From: Pseudonocardia sulfidoxydans NBRC 16205
GTDB taxonomy: Bacteria > Actinomycetota > Actinomycetes > Mycobacteriales > Pseudonocardiaceae
DNA length: 36,027 bases
Direction of reading: 5' to 3'
Assembly (NCBI RefSeq): GCF_007989085.1
Contig: NZ_BJVJ01000062.1
Span: 1 to 36,027, forward strand
Both the position numbers and the translations under genes were made by a program. Positions 8,724 to 15,526 of the stretch are shown in pieces. Every line of letters starts with the position of its first letter. Position 1 is the first letter of the stretch. The notes below the pieces were generated by a model that made no database searches, had not been told where the DNA came from, and saw nothing but the letters and a program-made list of their open reading frames with translations.

Positions 8724-8792
8724 ACAGCGGCACCGCAACGTGGAGGGGCCCCGCCGGTCGGCGGGGCCCCCTCCACGTTGCGGTGCCGCTGT
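8724..8792. terminator. Very long bidirectional hairpin terminator
   Basis: A near-perfect inverted repeat of 33-34 bases per arm (8724-8756 and 8759-8792) has a 2-base loop and one unpaired G. It lies exactly between two convergent genes and touches the stop codon of the minus-strand gene. Stem length and position fit a bidirectional terminator; the arms are far longer than typical. Confidence 0.85.
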
Positions 8793-9616
8793 TATCCGGC
8801 CTGGGTGCTCACCCACCGGGCCACGGTGGCGCGGTCAGTGTGGTCGAGGTGGCGCCAGTCCGCGCGCAGCCGCGCCACCCGCTCGGCGGTGGTGGCCGAG
8901 GTGGCCGCGATGTGGCGGCAGCGGGCGATCACCCACGCCTCTCGCGTCGCCGGAGAAGACGGCACGCTGATGCCCTCACGGCCACGGTCGCGGCAGTCCT
9001 CGCAGAGCCCGTCATCGGTGTGACGCTGCTGGTCGCGGGCACAACGCTCGGTCCGGCACACCACACACGGCAGCCCCCGCAGCGGCGGCACCGCGGCCAG
9101 GTCGTAGTCCAGCGGCCGGACGTCGTCGCGCCGGTCATCGCGGCGGTCGTCGCGGTCGGTTTCGGGCTCCACCCGGTCGGCGAAGTACCGCCCGGCAGCA
9201 GTGCCCGCGTCCATGCTGCGCTGCGACGGGCGAGGCTGTGGCGCGATCCACCGGCGCGGCAGGTCACGCGGTGCCCGCCGCGCCGCCCCGCCGTCCCCGG
9301 TCCGGCCCTGCGGGCGAGCCAACCCGGCCCGGGCCTGGTCGCCGTGGCGGTCGGAGCGGGGCAGGCATGCCTCGACCAGGGCGCGGCCGTCATCGCCGCT
9401 GGTCTTCCACAGATGACGAAGCCGCGCGGTCCGCACCTGCGGGTGACATTCCAGCGCCCGCAGGCACTGGGTGAGCAGCTGCTGAGTGCCCTCGTCAGCA
9501 TCGGACAGCAGCCGCCCGGTCCGGCGGCGCGCCTCCCGCAGAGCGCCGCTCTCGACCAGGGCGGCGACCTCGGCGAGCCGCCCGGCGATGACCTCGGCAG
9601 TGATGGTGGGGTTCAT
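8792..9616 (-). CDS. Hypothetical protein with a C-x2-C zinc-finger-like pair
   Basis: The product is 274 residues; the ATG at 9616 has GAGGGAAGG about 9 bases upstream. The N-terminal third is helical (AEVIAGRLAEVAALVESGAL). The middle is basic and low in complexity, including the repeat DRDDRRDDRRDD. Residues of about 183-208 contain CVVCRTERC followed by CEDCRDRG, four or more cysteines arranged as a treble-clef or zinc-ribbon site. The C-terminus, ERVARLRADWRHLDHTDRAT, is helical. No enzyme motif was seen. A zinc-stabilised DNA-binding protein is likely but unproven. It lies downstream of the 51-aa gene headed by leader element A, though a terminator-like hairpin and a 400-base gap intervene, so it may have its own promoter. 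Confidence 0.7.
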   Translation of the reverse strand: MNPTITAEVIAGRLAEVAALVESGALREARRRTGRLLSDADEGTQQLLTQCLRALECHPQVRTARLRHLWKTSGDDGRALVEACLPRSDRHGDQARAGLARPQGRTGDGGAARRAPRDLPRRWIAPQPRPSQRSMDAGTAAGRYFADRVEPETDRDDRRDDRRDDVRPLDYDLAAVPPLRGLPCVVCRTERCARDQQRHTDDGLCEDCRDRGREGISVPSSPATREAWVIARCRHIAATSATTAERVARLRADWRHLDHTDRATVARWVSTQAG

Positions 9617-9720
9617 CGGAGGTGACCTTCCCTCGCTGGTCGCTGGGTATGTGGCGGTGGGTCTGTCGGCCCGGGTCTGGTGGCGGGCGTCGTCCCCGCC
9701 ACCGCGAAGCGGCGGTCGCT

Positions 9721-9806
9721 CGGCCTCGGAGGCTCGACGTCAAGGGCAGCCCGAAGGGCTGTCGCCGCAGGCGACGCGTAGCGCCCTTTACGTTGAGGGA
9801 GGCCGT
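9721..9806. repeat. Multi-branched palindromic element
   Basis: Nested inverted repeats form a cloverleaf-like unit. The outer stem is CGGCCTC (9721-9727) with GAGGCCG (about 9799-9805). The middle stem is ACGTCAAGGGC (9737-9747) with GCCCTTTACGT (9783-9793), one mismatch. Inside are two hairpins, CAGCCC-GAA-GGGCTG (9747-9761) and GTCGCC-GCA-GGCGAC (9761-9775). A further hairpin, CCCGCC-GAA-GGCGGG, lies at 9838-9852. No coding frame explains it. Confidence 0.7.
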
Positions 9807-9985
9807 GCTCAAGCTTTAGGGCCGGCAGGCCCACCGCCCCGCCGAAGGCGGGTCCATCTGCTGTTTCTTGGCCCGCCGCGGCCATGAGCGGCAGCCCTCC
9901 CCAGCAGCACCCGGCAGCGCCCCACAAGGCGGCAGCGTGGACGACCGGTCGCTGCCGGCTGCGAAGCGGCCGGGGCAGGTGGCCC

Positions 9986-10010
9986 GCGGCGGGGCGGGCC
10001 GCCCCGCCGC
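9986..10010 (-). terminator. Hairpin terminator after the 51-aa gene
   Basis: A perfect 11-bp inverted repeat, GCGGCGGGGCG at 9986-9996 and its complement at 10000-10010, has a 3-base loop. It begins 3 bases after the minus-strand stop at 10014. Confidence 0.65.
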
Positions 10011-10013
10011 CCA

Positions 10014-10169
10014 TCAGAACGGGGGCTCGAAGTCCGCCGGGAAGCTGACCTCGACCGGCTCGCCCCGGCCGTAGACCTCGCGCGAGAGCCAACCCAGGTA
10101 GGCGTCGAACTCCGCGGCGGAGAGCTGCGCGAGGTCGGGCTCGGGGGTGGTGTTCTGGGCGAGTGCCAT
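10014..10169 (-). CDS. Small 51-residue protein under leader element A
   Basis: The ATG at 10169 is preceded by GGAGGA five bases upstream, and the frame ends at TGA 10014, giving 51 residues. The sequence starts MALAQNTTPEPDLAQLSAAE and continues with FDAYLGWLSREVYGRGEPVE, ending FEPPF. It is acidic, with one amphipathic helix and no cysteine or membrane segment. Codon use is strongly GC-third. It was missed by simple length cut-offs, but it has a good ribosome site, a terminator immediately behind it and a 400-base leader containing conserved element A. Function unknown; the context resembles that of the 49-aa gene at 16104-16253. Confidence 0.7.
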   Translation of the reverse strand: MALAQNTTPEPDLAQLSAAEFDAYLGWLSREVYGRGEPVEVSFPADFEPPF

Positions 10170-10196
10170 CGTGTCCTCCGGTGGTCGGTGCGGGTG

Positions 10197-10391
10197 GAAC
10201 GCGGCTCTGCCTCAGCAGGGCGGGTCGGGGTCCCCGAAGGGGACGGGAGAGGGTTCTGGCTGGCCCATCCCGGTGTGACCGCATCCACCCGGCCGGCGGC
10301 CGACCCGCCAACCGCCGCGCGGTCTCACCGGGATGGAGTCGGCCAGGTTCATCTCCCGCTCGCCCCGGCCCGTTCTGCTGACCTCTGGGCG
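10197..10391 (-). ncRNA. Conserved leader element, copy A
   Basis: This untranslated region lies 28-222 bases upstream of the 51-aa gene and shares five ordered blocks with copies B, C and D. In RNA order they are: block 1 at 10391-10375 (plus strand CTGCTGACCTCTGGGCG); block 2 at 10353-10345 (plus AGGTTCATC, RNA GAUGAACCU); a long hairpin, arms 10319-10336 and 10265-10282, 17 of 18 paired; a mini-hairpin GTCCCC-GAA-GGGGAC at 10230-10244; and block 5 at 10197-10218 (GGAACGCGGCTCTGCCTCAGC). CTGCTGA in block 1 pairs with TCAGCAG in block 5, closing the whole structure. Likely a structured cis-regulatory RNA; an operator array is the alternative. Confidence 0.6.
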
Positions 10392-10588
10392 ATCCACTCG
10401 TGCCGGGCGCCGGAGGACACCCGCCACGTCCAGAGCGCGCTCGGCCACCACCCCACCAGCCGACCACCCCGCCCGCCGGCCGGAACCGGGCGGACCACCC
10501 CCGGCAACCAGCGCCAACGCGCCCCGGCCAGCCGCGCGCACCAAGGCCGGACAGGGTCGCGGGGCAGGTCGCGGGTCGGGGTGACGGG
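10392..10588. other. Rest of the intergenic region upstream of leader A
   Basis: GC-rich sequence between leader A and the stop of the nuclease-like gene. It must contain the promoter for the 51-aa transcript, but no clear -10/-35 pair was recognised. No gene is supported. Confidence 0.4.
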
Positions 10589-11722
10589 TCAGGGGTGGCT
10601 GCGGCGCAGCGCGACCGTGGCGCCGTCGCGGGCGGCCGCGGCGGCCGCGAGCGCGAGGAACTCCCCACGCACTGCCCCGACCCCGGTGCCCCCGGTTTTC
10701 GGGTGGGCCAGCAGCCGGGCGGCGAGTGCGTCGACGGGCCAGCGCAGCAACACCCCGTGCCGCGACAGATACAACCCGACCGCCCGGATCCGGTAGTGAT
10801 CGCTGCGGCTGTCGAGCCAGGCGTAGGCCAGGACCTGCCACAGCCACGGCCCGACCTTGCCCGGGTCGTCGGCCCGCAACACGGTCTTGACGTCGATCAG
10901 GGTGTCGCCGACCAGCAGATCTCCGTCGGCCCAGTGCGGCACGAACACCGGGCCAGCACACCCCAACGGGCTCCCGGCCGCGGGCTGCCCGCCCAGCGCG
11001 TGCAGCGCGTCCAGGCTGCCGGAGGTGCGCAGCCGCTGCGCCAGCGCGGCGGTGTCGGCGACCACCGCGGCCGCGGTGAGCCCGCGCAGCATGTCCGCGG
11101 TCGGTGCGTCAGCGCCGAGCAGCTCATCCAGGTCGTCGCTGATGATCCCGGACCGGTAGATGTCCTCCGCGGCCGACCACCAGCCATAGACCCGGGCCAG
11201 GCCGCGTTCGGCCCCGCCCGCGCCGACGGTGCCGGCCGGGGCGTGCTCGTCGTGGTAGCGGCCAGTGCGCTCCACCAGCTCCATGACCGCCTCATCGGCC
11301 CACCCCCGCCCGCCGGTGTCGTGCTGGGGCTGGGCCAGCTCCAGCCACCCGCTCGGTGACGGCCGCATGTCCAGCGCCCAGGCCCGGGTCGTCGGGGACA
11401 GATCGCGGTGCGACGGGAACGACCCCGCGACCCGCTGCGCCGTGTCCACGTTGAGCAGACCGGCCGCGACCAGCCCGTAGAGCCCGTAGTAGGGCGGAGC
11501 CTGCTCGACGACGGCGGCCATCCGCATCCCGAACACCCCACCGACCTCAGCCCAGTGCCGCTGCCCGAGCCGCTGATCCCGCGGTGGGCGCACCACGCCC
11601 GCCCGACCGGCTGCGGACGCCGCGGCGGCGGCGACCTCGCTGGCCACCTCGGCGGTGCCGGGCATCCGCGAGGCGAACCACCGCCCCAGCTCACCGCGGG
11701 TCAACTCCTGGAACAGGCCCAC
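10589..11722 (-). CDS. PD-(D/E)XK nuclease-like protein
   Basis: The product is 377 residues starting at GTG 11722 with a GAGGGG site upstream. The N-terminal two thirds are helical and have no named domain. The C-terminal third carries the signature of a RecB/Cas4-type PD-(D/E)XK fold: WADGDLLVGDTLIDVKTV supplies Asp and D-x-K, and WQVLAYAWLD gives the Q-x3-Y helix motif that follows in RecB-like nucleases, then strands IRAVGLYLSRHGVLLRWPVD. The assignment rests on these motifs. It is the last gene after ssb, whiB and the primase-polymerase, 66 bases behind the latter, so a role in processing plasmid DNA ends or in replication is plausible. Nuclease activity is inference. Confidence 0.65.
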   Translation of the reverse strand: MGLFQELTRGELGRWFASRMPGTAEVASEVAAAAASAAGRAGVVRPPRDQRLGQRHWAEVGGVFGMRMAAVVEQAPPYYGLYGLVAAGLLNVDTAQRVAGSFPSHRDLSPTTRAWALDMRPSPSGWLELAQPQHDTGGRGWADEAVMELVERTGRYHDEHAPAGTVGAGGAERGLARVYGWWSAAEDIYRSGIISDDLDELLGADAPTADMLRGLTAAAVVADTAALAQRLRTSGSLDALHALGGQPAAGSPLGCAGPVFVPHWADGDLLVGDTLIDVKTVLRADDPGKVGPWLWQVLAYAWLDSRSDHYRIRAVGLYLSRHGVLLRWPVDALAARLLAHPKTGGTGVGAVRGEFLALAAAAAARDGATVALRRSHP

Positions 11723-11788
11723 CCCGCACCCCTCACCGCCGCCGCTCCTGCCGCCTCGGCTCCGCCGCTGTGGCGGTCACCGTGGCTG

Positions 11789-12712
11789 TCATCGCTGTCC
11801 GCCGCGGCGCAGGGTTCGGGGCAGCTGTCGGCCGTAGGCGATCCCGTCCTCGACATCGCGGATCACCTCGCTCTCGCGGGTGTCAGCGCCGATGTGTCCG
11901 GCGGCGGCCGCCAGCAGCAGGGTCCGCGCGCTGGTCTCGTCGAGCTCACCCCCTCCGACCAGCCGCCCGAGGGTGCGGGCGGCCTTGAGCCGGGCGTCAT
12001 GGCGAGTGCCGGGCGCCGCCGTGGCCAGTTCCTCGAGCTCGTCGTCGAGGATCTTCTGCAGATACGCGTCCGCCCGTCGCCGGGGCAGCTCCATCGCCGG
12101 CGCCGGCGGTGGTGGCGGAGGCGGGGTCAGCGCAGCACCCAACCAGCCCGGCAGCGCGGCGACGGCCCCGTGCCGGGCCACCCGGTAGAGCCCGTCAGCG
12201 CGGACCGACCCGGCCCCGACCACGAACCCGCCATGCCCACGAGTATCGATCTTCCAGCCGAGCCGGCCCTGCGTGTTGCGCAGCTCCAGCCCGTCGGGCA
12301 TCAGGAAGTAGCGGTGCTCCCCGCCCGAGGGGGTGGTCACGGTGTAGGTGTCGACCGGGTCAGGCTCACCGGCCTCGGCGGCCAGCCGGGCCAGCACGTC
12401 CGCGCCGCCGCGCGCGCCGGGGAACTGCGCCGGCGGGGCGGTCCCGCGGTGCGGGTCGAGGTCCACGACCAGCACGTTCGACCGGCCCACCGCGAGCCCC
12501 AGATTCCATGGCCGCACGCTCCACCACTCCTCGATCACCACCGGATCGCGGGTCGCGGCCGCCTCCCACTCCTTGACCGCAGGCAGCTTGCCCCGCGGCC
12601 ACACCGGAAACACGTAGAGCCCGGCCGCCGCCGCGTCCAGCGCGGCCTGCATCAACCTGCCCGGCCCCGCCGGGCGCGCGGCGCTCCGCCGTGGGCGTTG
12701 CGGACCGGCCAT
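11789..12712 (-). CDS. Bifunctional DNA primase-polymerase (PrimPol, AEP family)
   Basis: The product is 307 residues from ATG 12712, chosen for GGAGG six to seven bases upstream; the frame is open to 12937 but codon use there is poor. The N-terminal domain is of the archaeo-eukaryotic primase type: AALDAAAAGLYVFPVWPRGK at the start, the metal-binding DxD in VLVVDLDPHRG (D84 and D86), TPSGGEHRYF with H133, and WKIDTRGHGGFVVGAGS with D156. A proline run follows and then a helical C-terminal region (about 210-307). No helicase domain is attached. Such proteins make primers and extend them in plasmid replication. The start overlaps the stop of a small upstream frame (TGATG), suggesting translational coupling. 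Confidence 0.88.
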   Translation of the reverse strand: MAGPQRPRRSAARPAGPGRLMQAALDAAAAGLYVFPVWPRGKLPAVKEWEAAATRDPVVIEEWWSVRPWNLGLAVGRSNVLVVDLDPHRGTAPPAQFPGARGGADVLARLAAEAGEPDPVDTYTVTTPSGGEHRYFLMPDGLELRNTQGRLGWKIDTRGHGGFVVGAGSVRADGLYRVARHGAVAALPGWLGAALTPPPPPPPAPAMELPRRRADAYLQKILDDELEELATAAPGTRHDARLKAARTLGRLVGGGELDETSARTLLLAAAAGHIGADTRESEVIRDVEDGIAYGRQLPRTLRRGGQR

Positions 12713-12804
12713 CACACCCCTCCGAACGACATCCCTCCGCGAGACATCTCCACGGTGATCGTCTGCGTGGTGATCGTCTGCACTGTGCCAGGACGGCACG
12801 ACAC
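12712..12804 (-). CDS. Possible 30-residue peptide coupled to PrimPol
   Basis: A GTG at 12804 with GGAAGG seven bases upstream opens a frame of 30 codons, VSCRPGTVQTITTQTITVEM then SRGGMSFGGV, ending in a TGA that overlaps the PrimPol ATG. Third positions are mostly G or C in this frame only. Alternatively it is the end of a longer, frameshifted gene that begins at ATG 12937 (see findings). Tentative. Confidence 0.35.
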   Translation of the reverse strand: MSCRPGTVQTITTQTITVEMSRGGMSFGGV

Positions 12805-12985
12805 AACCTCGCCTTCCGTGACCTGTCGTCGCGGTGTTCGTGCTGGTCTCACGGCTGACCGCCGTTGCTGCCGTGGTCGCCGGGTTGGTCGCCGTCGTCG
12901 TGGTCGTGGCAGTGGTGGTTGTGGTGGGCGTGTGCATGAGGTGTTCTCCCTGGTCTCGCGGCGGGTTGATGGTCTCGGGGTTGGT

Positions 12986-13018
12986 GGTGAGACGGGCCGG
13001 TGGCTGCCCCGTCTCACC
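12986..13018 (-). terminator. Hairpin terminator behind whiB
   Basis: A perfect 11-bp inverted repeat, GGTGAGACGGG at 12986-12996 and CCCGTCTCACC at 13008-13018, lies 18 bases after the minus-strand stop of the WhiB gene. It separates whiB from the primase unit. Confidence 0.65.
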
Positions 13019-13036
13019 TGTCGTCTCGGGTGGTGT

Positions 13037-13285
13037 TCATGCGGCCGATCGCCGGTTGCGCGCGTTTCGGCGGCGCGCGGCGCGGCGCTCGTACTCGTCC
13101 TCACCACCCCACACACCGGTGTCTTCGTAGCGGCGGGCCCACTCCCGGCACTGCGCGATCACCGGACAGCCCGCGCACACCGCCTTGGCCCGCGCGGTCT
13201 GCTCCTTCGCGGGCCCGGCGTTGCCGACCGGGAAAAACAGGGCGGGGTCCTCCCCGCGGCACGCGGCCTGCTCATGCCAACTCAT
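13037..13285 (-). CDS. WhiB-family iron-sulfur transcription factor
   Basis: The product is 82 residues; ATG 13285 is preceded by AAGGAGA. Four cysteines, C9, C37, C40 and C46, match the family pattern C-x(n)-C-x2-C-x5-C that binds a [4Fe-4S] cluster, and GVWGG at 57-61 is the diagnostic turn, followed by a basic DNA-binding tail (RRAARRRNARNRRSAA). WhiB proteins are restricted to actinobacteria and their phages and usually work with the sigma factor at target promoters. This small version resembles those carried by plasmids and phages. It sits between two hairpin terminators (13394-13429 and 12986-13018), so it is probably its own transcription unit. Confidence 0.93.
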   Translation of the reverse strand: MSWHEQAACRGEDPALFFPVGNAGPAKEQTARAKAVCAGCPVIAQCREWARRYEDTGVWGGEDEYERRAARRRNARNRRSAA

Positions 13286-13393
13286 CTCACGTCTCCTTCG
13301 GCTGGGTTCTGCTGATCGCTGGGTTTGTGCTGGTCGCCGCACACGAGCGGCGCGTCTGGCACTGCGGGGAGCACCCGGGGGATCGGGCATCCC

Positions 13394-13429
13394 CGTCTCG
13401 GGCGGCCCTAGACCGGGCCGCCCGAGACG
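13394..13429 (-). terminator. Hairpin terminator behind ssb
   Basis: A perfect 15-bp inverted repeat, arms 13394-13408 and 13415-13429 with a 6-base loop (tagacc), lies 12 bases after the ssb stop. Confidence 0.75.
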
Positions 13430-13441
13430 CAGGTGCGAGGG

Positions 13442-13903
13442 TCAGCCGACCGGCTGGGGCGCGGTGTTGTCGCGGCGCCCGCTCTGCGGGTCGCCGGCCT
13501 GCTCCCCGCCGGTCTGCTCGCTGCCGCGCTGGACCTTCTCCACGCGCGCCTTCTGGGTCCGCAGGCTCACCGCGACGTCGCGGGCCTCGATCTTGGTGCG
13601 GCGGATGACCACGTCGTCGCGGCCGGGTTCGTCGAGCTCCTTGGTGTAGGAGTCGTCGACCTCCTCACCGGTGACCGCGACGTGCATCCCGGTGGCGAGG
13701 GTGTCGTAGACGTTCTCGGCGAGCGGCCCGAACGCGACCACGTCCTTCCAGACGGTGGGCCGGGAAACCCACTGGCCGCTGGCCTTGTCGAAGCGCCGGG
13801 AGTTGATCGCGATGGAGAAGTTGACCACCGCGTTGCCGGTGCGCTGGCTGTAGTTGATCCGGATCTCGCGGCCGACGGTGCCGTGGAAGGTGTTCTCGTT
13901 CAT
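13442..13903 (-). CDS. ssb: Single-stranded DNA-binding protein
   Basis: The product is 153 residues; ATG 13903 follows a GGAG site. The N-terminal 110 residues have the SSB OB-fold pattern: GTVGREIRINYSQRTGNAVV, then NFSIAINSRRFD, WVSRPTVWKDVVAFGPLAENV, GMHVAVTGEEVDDSY and IEARDVAVSL. The tail is short, polar and Gly/Gln-rich and lacks the acidic DDDIPF-type tip of chromosomal SSBs, as in many plasmid versions. It would protect single-stranded DNA during replication or conjugative entry. It heads its unit directly behind leader element B, about 34 bases from the last conserved block. Confidence 0.9.
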   Translation of the reverse strand: MNENTFHGTVGREIRINYSQRTGNAVVNFSIAINSRRFDKASGQWVSRPTVWKDVVAFGPLAENVYDTLATGMHVAVTGEEVDDSYTKELDEPGRDDVVIRRTKIEARDVAVSLRTQKARVEKVQRGSEQTGGEQAGDPQSGRRDNTAPQPVG

Positions 13904-13936
13904 GGTGGGGCTCCTGTCCGAGGGGGTTGGTGTGTT

Positions 13937-14127
13937 GGGCTGACGCGGCTTGCCTCAGCACACGGCCCCTGGTCTGGGGCGAGGGTTCCCGCTCGTCCAT
14001 CCCGGTCGTGACCGCGTCCACCCGGGGCGCTGGTCGTGCTCGCGCAACCGCAGCGGCGGTCTCACCGGGATGGATCGGGCGTGGGTTCATCGCGGCATGG
14101 CCCGGGGTTTGTGCTGACCTCCGGGCG
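13937..14127 (-). ncRNA. Conserved leader element, copy B (upstream of ssb)
   Basis: It has the same five blocks as copy A: block 1 GTGCTGACCTCCGGGCG at 14111-14127; block 2 GGGTTCATCG at 14083-14092; long hairpin arms 14056-14074 and 13996-14015 (with a small bulge); mini-hairpin GCCCC-tggtct-GGGGC at 13965-13980, same place but different sequence; and block 5 around GACGCGGCTTGCCTCAGCAC at 13942-13961. GTGCTGA of block 1 (14111-14117) pairs perfectly with TCAGCAC of block 5 (13955-13961). Block 2 lies 180 bases before the ssb start, against 176 and 179 in copies A and C. Confidence 0.6.
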
Positions 14128-14370
14128 TCTGGATCAACCACACCGGGCCTCCGGCCAGCAGCCACGCCCAGAACGCGCACTCGACCCGCTGACCCTGCAG
14201 CCGATCCCCGATCCCCCGCAGCCGCCCGGCCCTCACCGGGCCCTGACCTGCGCCGCGACCAGCCCGTCCGCGGCCTCGTCGGCCACAGCACCCGCCCCGG
14301 TCTGCACGACGGCAGGTCGACCCGGGTGCTGAAGAACGGTGGCTCGGGAGCCCCGACCAGCAGAACTCGT
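14128..14370. other. Non-coding stretch upstream of leader B
   Basis: About 240 bases between leader B and the terminator of the DUF4192 gene, without a supported gene. It should hold the promoter for ssb; no clear consensus hexamers were seen. Confidence 0.4.
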
Positions 14371-14400
14371 GCCCCGGCCGCAGTCGTGACCGGCCGGGGC
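14371..14400 (-). terminator. Hairpin terminator behind the DUF4192 gene
   Basis: GCCCCGGCCG at 14371-14380 pairs perfectly with CGGCCGGGGC at 14391-14400 and lies 9 bases after the minus-strand stop at 14410. Confidence 0.65.
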
Positions 14401-14409
14401 GGAGATGAG

Positions 14410-15372
14410 TCAGCGGGCGGTGTCGCGCAGAATCTCCCGCAGCGTGATCGGGTCGATCCCGCAGGAGGCGATCCGGGCGGCCAGCTCGGTGAGCCTCAGA
14501 CCGGGGTGGACCTGTCCGGCGAGGTCGAGCGCGAGGTTGGCGGTGGCGCCGTCACCCTCGAGCAGCGCGGCGAGCCCACACAACGTCGCGGCGTAGGCAC
14601 GGGCCTGCCCGGGCAGCTGCTGCACCAGCTGCCGCCACACCGCCCGCATCAGACCGGGTTCGGTGTTCTCGGCGGTCCACTCCACCAGCGCGTCGCGGCG
14701 CGCCTGCGTGAGCAATGCGGCCCCGATCCCGACGAGAACGTCGTCGTCGAGCTGGTCGCCCCGCCCCGACAGCACCTGCTCCCTCAGCTTCAGGATCGCG
14801 ACGCCCGCCTCGACACCCTCGCCGTCGAGCGCGTCGATCATCTGCGCGCGCCGCTGCGCGGTCACGCTGTCGATCCGGCTGTCGAGTTCCGCGGCCAGCG
14901 CCTCCCGGGAGCCGTATGAGACCTGCCCGGTGCTCACGGCCGCGGTGAGAGCCACGACCGAGACCGCCGGATCGTCGAGGATGCCCGCGTGGCCGCAGCC
15001 GCACAGGCACTGCCACGGCATGCCCGCCGTGATCGCGGGAGTGTGCAGGGCCTGCACCACACCGACCCGGACCAGGGCCAACGCCTCGGTGACCGCGCCG
15101 GTCACGTCGGCTCGGGTGTCCTCCCCGATGACCACCACCACCGCGGTCAGCGCCTCGCCCTGCTGGTCGATGATCTGCGCAGCGTGGGCGGCCACCTCGG
15201 AGGTCTCCTCCCCCGCGGCCGGGAGATCAACCCGCAGGACCATCCCGACCCGCCGCCCGGCGAGGGTGATGATCACCAGTGAGTCCGCCGGTGTGAACCC
15301 GACGAGCGTCGGGATCGAGGCGAGGACGGCGTCGCCGCTGGTCAAACGGATCGGTCGCTGCGTCGTGGTCAT
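14410..15372 (-). CDS. DUF4192 domain-containing protein
   Basis: The product is 320 residues; ATG 15372 has GGAAGGAA seven bases upstream. The start, IRLTSGDAVLASIPTLVGFT then PADSLVIITLAGRRVGMVLR, is characteristic of the actinobacterial DUF4192 family, as is the cysteine-containing PWQCLCGCGHAGILDDP in the middle (residues about 119-135) and a helical C-terminus. DUF4192 proteins are common on actinobacterial chromosomes, plasmids and phages; their function is unknown. It is the third gene behind leader C, about 150 bases after the 170-aa gene, with a hairpin in between that may partly terminate transcription. Confidence 0.88.
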   Translation of the reverse strand: MTTTQRPIRLTSGDAVLASIPTLVGFTPADSLVIITLAGRRVGMVLRVDLPAAGEETSEVAAHAAQIIDQQGEALTAVVVVIGEDTRADVTGAVTEALALVRVGVVQALHTPAITAGMPWQCLCGCGHAGILDDPAVSVVALTAAVSTGQVSYGSREALAAELDSRIDSVTAQRRAQMIDALDGEGVEAGVAILKLREQVLSGRGDQLDDDVLVGIGAALLTQARRDALVEWTAENTEPGLMRAVWRQLVQQLPGQARAYAATLCGLAALLEGDGATANLALDLAGQVHPGLRLTELAARIASCGIDPITLREILRDTAR

Positions 15373-15482
15373 GATCGGATTCCTTCCGGGCAGGGTGAAC
15401 AGGACTGGGCAGGGCCGAACTGGGCAGGGCAGAACCGCCCGGCTCGGGACAAGGGAGCTGGGCGCAGGGCTCAGGGGTGTGC

Positions 15483-15520
15483 GCCGGCCCGGCGCCGCGG
15501 GTGCGGCGGTCCGGGCCGGC
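15483..15520 (-). terminator. Hairpin between the 170-aa and DUF4192 genes
   Basis: GCCGGCCCGG (15483-15492) pairs with CCGGGCCGGC (15511-15520), and an inner CGCCGC/GCGGCG pair extends the stem. It follows the minus-strand stop at 15527 by 6 bases. Confidence 0.65.
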
Positions 15521-15526
15521 GGGTGG

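Noticed and set aside
9613..10668. Minus-strand frame of 351 codons across leader A
   Set aside because: Poor composition, overlaps the well-supported 51-aa gene in another frame, and runs through conserved non-coding blocks and hairpins.
12713..12937. Extended N-terminus of PrimPol up to ATG 12937
   Set aside because: Codon third positions in that frame lose GC bias between about 12825 and 12713, whereas ATG 12712 has an excellent ribosome site and the domain begins after it.
14128..14370. Search for a second full copy of leader blocks upstream of leader B
   Set aside because: Only short GC-rich similarities were found, not the ordered blocks.
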